The translations under genes and the position numbers were made by a program. Source: Candidatus Bipolaricaulota bacterium (lineage in GTDB: Bacteria; Bipolaricaulota; Bipolaricaulia; RBG-16-55-9). From it: a DNA stretch of 9,734 nt. Below the pieces are notes generated by a model. The model was not told the origin of the DNA. It saw nothing but the letters and a program-made list of their open reading frames with translations, and made no database searches. Positions 5,299 through 9,734 of the stretch are shown here, in pieces; position 1 is the stretch's first letter, and the number at the start of each line of letters is the position of its first letter. The stretch is taken from NCBI GenBank assembly GCA_027021605.1, contig JALUUA010000182.1, forward strand, positions 1 through 9,734. Direction: 5' to 3'.

Positions 5299-5993
5299 CG
5301 TTGGCCGCCCCCCTCTTCGTCGAGCTCCCCGCCCCCCGGCGGCGCCTCCCCCTCGGGGTCGGGGCGGAGCCGCACGAGCACGTCCCCCAAGTCCACGGAT
5401 TGGTGCGGCTCGCAGCAGACCGCCTCCACGAGCCCGTCGAAGGGGGCCTCCAGGCGGTACTCCATCTTCATCGCCTCCAGGATCACCAGCAGCTCCCCCG
5501 CGCGCACGGCCTGCCCGGGCGCGGCGGCCACCCGCACGATGCGCCCCGTCATCGGTGCCCGGATCTCCGCCTCCCTCGGCCGGTCCGCCCCCGCGGACGC
5601 GGCCCCGCGCCCGCGACGGCCGGGCTCCCGGGCCCCCCGGTCCGCGGGGGACGGGACAAGCTCCAGGAAGCGCGTTCGCCGACCGTCCGCCACCCAAATC
5701 CCCTTCTCCGTGGGGCAGACGGCGAGCACGCTCGAGCCGTGCGGGGTGTCCACGCGCACGAGGGCCCCGTGGGGGGAGGAGGAGATCCGCTCAACCCGGG
5801 CTCGAACGCGGCGCTCCCCGCCTGCCCCGGCCTCCGACGGGGGGGCGGAGCGCACCGAGAGGTCCAGGTCGAGGTCCCTCCCGCGGGTTTCGCTTTCGCT
5901 CCGGCTTTCTCCTTCTCCCCCCGCCCGGATCGCGAGCTCGTAGAGCTGCCCCCGATACCGCAGGAGGACCCGCTTCGTGCGCTTCTTCGCCAT
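5295..5993 (-). CDS. Biotin carboxyl carrier subunit of acyl-CoA carboxylase (BT barrel + biotinyl domain)
   Basis: This 232-residue protein carries the biotin for the 3-methylcrotonyl-CoA carboxylase. Residues 1-25 (KRVLLRYRGQLYELAI) and the strands around 62-112 look like the beta-barrel half of the BT domain normally found in the middle of the alpha chain. Residues 113-142 form an Arg/Ala/Gly-rich linker. Residues 143-210 are a biotinyl domain, with APMTGRI at 146-152 and the biotin-accepting K176 in EAMKME. The tail is Gly/Glu-rich. The start is well supported: GGAGGT lies seven to eight bases before the ATG at 5993, and that ATG shares one base with the biotin carboxylase stop (TGATG). 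This argues for true separate translation rather than a broken gene, although a frameshift cannot be excluded by eye. The stop overlaps the HMG-CoA lyase start as ATGA. It may be biotinylated by a ligase encoded elsewhere. Confidence 0.88.
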   Translation of the reverse strand: MAKKRTKRVLLRYRGQLYELAIRAGGEGESRSESETRGRDLDLDLSVRSAPPSEAGAGGERRVRARVERISSSPHGALVRVDTPHGSSVLAVCPTEKGIWVADGRRTRFLELVPSPADRGAREPGRRGRGAASAGADRPREAEIRAPMTGRIVRVAAAPGQAVRAGELLVILEAMKMEYRLEAPFDGLVEAVCCEPHQSVDLGDVLVRLRPDPEGEAPPGGGELDEEGGGQR

Positions 5994-7603
5994 CAGGGGA
6001 ACCTCCGGGATCCGACGCTTCGCCACACCCGATAGAGGGACCCTTGTGGGCTTCGCGCCCCGGGCCGGTCTCGGTCGTCCGGCCCCGCTTCGCGGCCCGC
6101 TCCCCGTTCCCACGCGGGGGGGCGTGTCGGCTCGGGCCCCAGCGCCGCCCAGGCCGCGGCGGCCCAGAACGCATCCGGAAGCTCCGCCGCCCCCGCGGGC
6201 CCCTCCCGCTCCCGGCTCGGGGGATGCGCCTCCACGGTGTGGGTGTACGTCTCCCCGTCGCGGAAGGCGGGGCTCTCCAGAAGCTCGAGGAGGAAGTCGC
6301 GGTTCGTCACCACGCCCAGCACGATGGTCTCCTCGAGGGCGCGGACCAGGCGGCGGCGGGCCGTCTCCCGATCCGGGCCCCAAGCGATCAGCTTCGCCAG
6401 CAGCGGGTCGTAGTGGGGGGAGACGGTCCCCCCGGCGCGGACGCCCGCGTCCACCCGCACCCCGGGGCCGCCGGGCCACTCGACCCGCAGGAGCTCCCCG
6501 GACATCGGCAGGAAGCCCGCCTCGGGGTCCTCGGCGTAGAGTCGGGCCTCCACGGCGTGCCCCCGGGGCCCGGAGGGCCTTTCCCCCCCCAGGGCCTCGG
6601 GCAGGGGGGCGCCCGCGGCCAGGCGGATCTGGGCTTGGACCAGATCGACGCCCCAAACCGCCTCCGTTACGGGGTGCTCCACCTGGAGGCGGGCGTTGAC
6701 CTCGAGGAAGTAGAACGATCCGTCGGGGGCGAGCAGGAACTCCACCGTGCCCGCGTTGCGGTAGCCGACGGCCTCGGCCAGCCGGACGGCCGCCTCCTCC
6801 ATCCGCGCCCGGAGCCCCTCCGAGACGGCGGGGGAGGGGGCTTCCTCCACGATCTTCTGGTGGCGGCGCTGGAGGCTGCACTCCCGCTCCCCCAGCGCGA
6901 TCACCCGGCCGTGGGCATCCCCGAGGATTTGCACCTCCACGTGGCGGGCGGGGTGGAGGAAGCGCTCCACCAGGAGCCGGGGGTCGCCGAAGGCCCCCTG
7001 CGCCTCGCGCTGCGCCGCTGCGATCGCCTCCGGGAGGGCCTCCGGGTCGCGGACGAGGCGCATCCCCTTGCCGCCGCCGCCCGCGGCGGCCTTGAGGAGC
7101 ACGGGGAAGCCCAGGGCGCGGGCCTGCGCGGCGATCGCCTCGGGATCGGACGAGGCTTCCCCCCCCGCGTCGGCCGCGTCCGCCCCCGGGACGACGGGCA
7201 CCCCGGCGCGGCGGGCCAGCGCTCGGGCTTGGGCCTTGTCCCCCACCCGCTCGATCGCCTCGGGGGGAGGGCCGATCCACACGAGGCCCGCGGCCTCAAC
7301 TGCACGTGCGAACGCCGCGCTCTCCGCCAGGAACCCGTACCCGGGGTGGACGGCGTCGGCCCCCGAGCCGCGCGCGACCTCCAGCAGCTTGGGGATGCGG
7401 AGGTAGCTCTCGGCGGCGGGGGCCGGTCCCAGGGGATACGCCTCGTCCGCGGCCTCCACGTGCGGGGCCGCCCGATCCGCCTCCGAGTAGACGGCCACGC
7501 TGCGGATCCCCAGCTCGCGGCAGGCGCGGATCACCCGCAGCGCGATCTCCCCGCGGTTGGCGACCAGCACCTTCTCGATCCTCCCGGAGCTCCTTGGGGC
7601 CAT
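5993..7603 (-). CDS. Biotin carboxylase subunit of 3-methylcrotonyl-CoA carboxylase
   Basis: This 536-residue ATP-dependent enzyme carboxylates biotin on the carrier protein using bicarbonate. It opens with KVLVANRGEIALRVIRACRE (11-30). Further marks are HPGYGFLAE (86-94), K171, the Gly-rich ATP loop GGGGKGMRLV (175-184), ECSLQRRHQKIVEEAP (241-256), EVNARLQVEHPVTE (301-314, with catalytic R305) and R354 in HAVEARLYAEDP. The catalytic part ends near 455. The remaining 80 residues are Pro/Arg-rich and finish in SLYRVWRSVG, which resembles the start of the BT domain of fused alpha chains. A normal fused MCC alpha chain is about 650-700 residues, so this is the front part of a split subunit. The ATG at 7603 has only a TAAGGA 15 bases upstream, overlapping the carboxyltransferase stop. 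GC reaches 48 of 60 in the tail (6121-6180). Confidence 0.93.
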   Translation of the reverse strand: MAPRSSGRIEKVLVANRGEIALRVIRACRELGIRSVAVYSEADRAAPHVEAADEAYPLGPAPAAESYLRIPKLLEVARGSGADAVHPGYGFLAESAAFARAVEAAGLVWIGPPPEAIERVGDKAQARALARRAGVPVVPGADAADAGGEASSDPEAIAAQARALGFPVLLKAAAGGGGKGMRLVRDPEALPEAIAAAQREAQGAFGDPRLLVERFLHPARHVEVQILGDAHGRVIALGERECSLQRRHQKIVEEAPSPAVSEGLRARMEEAAVRLAEAVGYRNAGTVEFLLAPDGSFYFLEVNARLQVEHPVTEAVWGVDLVQAQIRLAAGAPLPEALGGERPSGPRGHAVEARLYAEDPEAGFLPMSGELLRVEWPGGPGVRVDAGVRAGGTVSPHYDPLLAKLIAWGPDRETARRRLVRALEETIVLGVVTNRDFLLELLESPAFRDGETYTHTVEAHPPSREREGPAGAAELPDAFWAAAAWAALGPEPTRPPAWERGAGREAGPDDRDRPGARSPQGSLYRVWRSVGSRRFP

Positions 7604-7621
7604 AGGGTTGCGATGGGGTCC

Positions 7622-9241
7622 TTACATGCGAAAGACGGGCCAGCGGGGCTCGGGGATGGGGGCCTGCAGCACGACGCTGAGGCAGAGCCCGATCACCTCG
7701 CGGGTGTCGGGGGGGTCGAGGATCCCGTCGTCCCAGAGGCGGGCGGTCGCGTAGTAGGGGTTGCCCTCGTGCTCGTACTTCTCCCGCAGGGGGCGGGCGA
7801 TCGCCTCGGCCTCGGCCTCCGAGAGGGCCTTCCCCTCCCGCCGGAGTTGCTGCTCCTTGACCGTGATCATGACCCGGGCGGCCTGCTCGGCCCCCATCAC
7901 GGAGATCCGCGCGTTGGGCCAGGTAAACAGGAACCGGGGGCCGTAGGCCCGGCCGCACATGGCGTAGTTGCCCGCCCCGTGCGAGGCGCCGATGATCACG
8001 GTCAGCTTGGGCACGGGGGCCGTGGCCACCGCCTGGACGAGCTTCGCCCCGTCCTTGGTGATGCCCCCCTCCTCGTAGCGCTTGCCCACCATAAAGCCCG
8101 TGATGTTCTGCAGAAAGATGAGCGGGATGCGGCGCTGGGCGCACAGCTCGATGAAGTGGGCCCCTTTAAGGGCCGACTCCGAGAAGAGCACCCCGTTGTT
8201 GGCCAGGATCCCCACCAGGAAGCCGTGCCAGCGGGCGAACCCGCACACCAGCGTCGTCCCGTATTCGGCCTTAAACTCCTGGAAGCGGCTCCCGTCGACG
8301 AGCCGGGCGATCACCTCCCGGACGTCGTAGGGCTGCTTGGGGTCTTGCGGGAGGATCCCGTAGATCTCCTCCGGGGGGTAGCGGGGTTCCTCGGGTTCCG
8401 CGGGCTCCCAAGCCGTGGGGGCCGGGGCGGCGGGCGGCGGGGGCAGGGTGGCGACGATGGCCCGGCAGATCTCCAGGGCGTGCTCGTCGTCCTCCGCCAG
8501 GTGGTCGGTCACCCCCGAGCGGCGGCAGTGGAGCTCCGCGCCGCCCAGCTCCTCGGGGGTGACGTCCTCCCCGGTGGCGGCCTTGACCAGGGGCGGCCCC
8601 CCCAGGTAGACCGTCCCCACGCCCCGTACGATGACGTTCTCGTCGCACATCGCGGGGACGTAGGCCCCGCCCGCGGTGCACATCCCCATAACCGCGGCGA
8701 TCTGGGGGATCCCCTCCGCGGACATCACCGCTTGGTTGTAGAAGATGCGGCCGAAGTGCTCCTTGTCGGGGAAGACCTCGGCCTGGCGGGGGAGGAAGAC
8801 CCCGCCGGAGTCGGCCAGGTAGAGGGTCGGCAGGCGGTTCTCCCGGGCGATCTCCTGGGCGCGCAGGTGCTTTTTGATCGTCTCGGGGAAGTAGGTCCCC
8901 CCCTTGACGGTGGCGTCGTTGGCCACGATCATGCAGGGGCGCCCGTGGATGAGCCCGATGCCCGTAACGATGCCGGCGCTGGGGACCTCGTCGTCGTACA
9001 TCCCGAAGGCGGCCAGGGGGCTCAGCTCCAGGAAGGGCGAGTCGGGGTCGAGCAGCCGCTCGATCCGCTCCCGCACGAGGAGCTTTCCGCGTTCCTTGTG
9101 GAGCTTGCGCGCCGACTCCGGCCCCCCCTCCCGCACGCGCTCCAGGCGCGCGCGCAGCTCCTCGGCCAGCGCGCGATGATGGGCCGCGTTGCGCTCGAAC
9201 TCCTCCGAACCGGGCCGGACCCGACTGGGCAGAACTTCCAT
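7622..9241 (-). CDS. 3-Methylcrotonyl-CoA carboxylase, carboxyltransferase (beta) subunit
   Basis: This 539-residue subunit moves the carboxyl group from biotin to 3-methylcrotonyl-CoA, forming 3-methylglutaconyl-CoA. It has two crotonase-fold halves. The N half contains KGGTYFPETIKKHLRAQEIA (113-132), DSGGVFLPRQAEVFPDKEHFG (144-164), CTAGGAYVPAM (188-198) and YLGGPPLVKAATGE (212-225). The C half contains NNGVLFSESALKGAHFIELC (348-367), FLQNITGFMVGKRYEEGGI (376-394) and GASHGAGNYAMCGRAYGPRFLF (418-439). These are strong MCC-beta patterns rather than propionyl- or acetyl-CoA carboxylase; geranyl-CoA carboxylase is a less likely alternative. A Pro/Ala linker (266-290) joins the halves. ATG 9241 follows GGGAGG by nine bases and a good promoter. 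It is first in a four-gene unit ending with HMG-CoA lyase. Equivalent to liuB. Confidence 0.95.
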   Translation of the reverse strand: MEVLPSRVRPGSEEFERNAAHHRALAEELRARLERVREGGPESARKLHKERGKLLVRERIERLLDPDSPFLELSPLAAFGMYDDEVPSAGIVTGIGLIHGRPCMIVANDATVKGGTYFPETIKKHLRAQEIARENRLPTLYLADSGGVFLPRQAEVFPDKEHFGRIFYNQAVMSAEGIPQIAAVMGMCTAGGAYVPAMCDENVIVRGVGTVYLGGPPLVKAATGEDVTPEELGGAELHCRRSGVTDHLAEDDEHALEICRAIVATLPPPPAAPAPTAWEPAEPEEPRYPPEEIYGILPQDPKQPYDVREVIARLVDGSRFQEFKAEYGTTLVCGFARWHGFLVGILANNGVLFSESALKGAHFIELCAQRRIPLIFLQNITGFMVGKRYEEGGITKDGAKLVQAVATAPVPKLTVIIGASHGAGNYAMCGRAYGPRFLFTWPNARISVMGAEQAARVMITVKEQQLRREGKALSEAEAEAIARPLREKYEHEGNPYYATARLWDDGILDPPDTREVIGLCLSVVLQAPIPEPRWPVFRM

Positions 9242-9270
9242 CGCTGCGTGCCTCCCGCCGAATCCCCCGC

Positions 9271-9299
9271 ACTATACCCCGCAAAGCGGCGCTCGGCAA
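9271..9299 (-). promoter_or_regulatory. Promoter of the methylcrotonyl-CoA carboxylase / HMG-CoA lyase unit
   Basis: On the minus strand TTGCCG (9299-9294) and TATAGT (9276-9271) are exactly 17 bases apart. A start near 9264 gives a leader of about 23 bases that includes the GGGAGG ribosome site (9256-9251). The spacer holds a small inverted repeat CCGC-TTT-GCGG. The promoter lies in the 89-bp gap after the crotonase gene. Confidence 0.75.
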
Positions 9300-9330
9300 G
9301 CGGACGTTCCCGGCCCGGGCCGCAGGCGGG

Positions 9331-9734
9331 CTAAGCCGGGCGGGAGGAGGGCGGGGCCCAGCGGGGGGGTCGTTTCTCTAAAAACGCGCGGAGGCCCTCC
9401 TGGCCCTCCGGGGAGGCCCGCAGGCGGGCGATCGTCTCCGCGCAGTGCTCCGACACCTCGTCGGGCGGGAGCGCGGGAACCCGACGGATGAGGGCCTTGG
9501 CCTCGCGCACCGCTTGGGGGCCGTTCTTTAGGATCTCCCCGAGGATCCCCTCCACGGCGTCGTCGAGGGCGTCGGGGGGGACGACCTCGTGGACGAGGCC
9601 CATCTCCCTGGCTCGGTGCGCGGAGAAGCGCTCCCCCGTCAGGAAGTAGCGCCGGGCGTTTGCGATCCCCATTTTGCGCAAGACGAAGGGGGAGATGACG
9701 GCGGGGACGATCCCCAGCCGCACCTCGCTGAGGG
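9331..9734 (-). CDS. Crotonase-family hydratase, probable methylglutaconyl-CoA hydratase (5' end cut off)
   Basis: The last 133 residues of an enoyl-CoA hydratase/isomerase-fold protein are present; the gene runs off the right edge. The visible part begins LSEVRLGIVPAVISPFVL, where the Glu of SEVRLG aligns with the second catalytic Glu of crotonases. GERFSAHRAREMGLVHEVVP follows, and the typical C-terminal helix GLRAFLEKRPPRW closes it. The frame is open to the edge, so no start can be given; an internal GTG at 9723 is simply the Val of SEV. The IVPAVISPFV pattern together with the neighbouring carboxylase and HMG-CoA lyase points to hydration of 3-methylglutaconyl-CoA to HMG-CoA (the liuC step). 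A general enoyl-CoA hydratase remains possible. Pathway order would place it between the two neighbours. Confidence 0.85.
   Translation of the reverse strand, partial: LSEVRLGIVPAVISPFVLRKMGIANARRYFLTGERFSAHRAREMGLVHEVVPPDALDDAVEGILGEILKNGPQAVREAKALIRRVPALPPDEVSEHCAETIARLRASPEGQEGLRAFLEKRPPRWAPPSSRPA

Noticed and set aside
5299..5697. Longer start for HMG-CoA lyase (444 residues)
   Set aside because: The extra residues are Arg/Gly/Pro-rich and overlap the carrier protein in another frame. The conserved enzyme starts at 5298 with an ATGA overlap and a purine-rich leader.
9311..9322. The palindrome CGGCCCGGGCCG as a terminator of the hydratase gene
   Set aside because: It leaves no loop and has no following T-run, so it does not meet the usual pattern; it is mentioned only as a possible binding site.
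5177..9334. A 1385-codon open frame on the plus strand running antisense to nearly the whole carboxylase operon
   Set aside because: The translation is dominated by Pro, Arg, Gly and Ala without any family motif, while the opposite strand encodes four well-conserved enzymes. Lack of stop codons is expected in DNA this rich in GC.

Overview
The window looks like chromosomal DNA from a high-GC bacterium. Hand-counted 60-base samples run from about 55% to 80% GC. Evidence for a bacterium is near-consensus sigma-70-type promoters, GGAGG-type Shine-Dalgarno sites, an HU protein and a rho-independent terminator. I cannot name the lineage. Two promoters placed almost on top of their start codons suggest that leaderless mRNAs may be used, and the AGT-EndoV fusion has a known precedent in the archaeon Ferroplasma. 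There is no CRISPR array, insertion sequence, tRNA or rRNA, and every gene looks intact except the one cut by the right edge.

Left part (22-2222, minus strand). In the direction of transcription there is a 76-residue protein with two CxxC motifs, then the nucleoid protein HU, then a metal-dependent amidohydrolase of the YtcJ/Amidohydro_3 type. HU has its own textbook promoter, whose -35 box contains the stop codon of the upstream gene. It also has its own hairpin terminator. The tail of that terminator overlaps a likely promoter for the amidohydrolase.

Middle (2299-4339, plus strand). Three closely spaced genes encode: a fusion of O6-alkylguanine-DNA alkyltransferase with endonuclease V, ending in a candidate sliding-clamp-binding peptide; an HD-domain phosphohydrolase; and a small ABM-like dimeric alpha/beta-barrel protein. 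The fusion gene is divergent from the CxxC gene, and the 76-bp gap between them holds overlapping promoters. The theme is repair of alkylated and deaminated bases; the link of the other two genes to repair is inferred only from position.

Right part (4363-9734, minus strand). This is the lower leucine/isovalerate pathway. In order of transcription: a partial methylglutaconyl-CoA hydratase-like crotonase, the 3-methylcrotonyl-CoA carboxylase carboxyltransferase subunit, biotin carboxylase, a separate biotin carboxyl carrier protein, and HMG-CoA lyase. Together these would convert 3-methylcrotonyl-CoA to acetyl-CoA and acetoacetate. The last three genes are translationally coupled through TGATG and ATGA overlaps. 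A clear internal promoter precedes the carboxyltransferase gene. The carboxylase alpha chain, usually one polypeptide, is here split in two, apparently inside its BT domain.

The most unusual items are the AGT-EndoV fusion with its altered active-site motif (PCYK instead of PCHR) and C-terminal clamp-like peptide, the split carboxylase subunit, and the pair of promoters that predict leaderless transcripts. No wholly new multi-gene system is evident.
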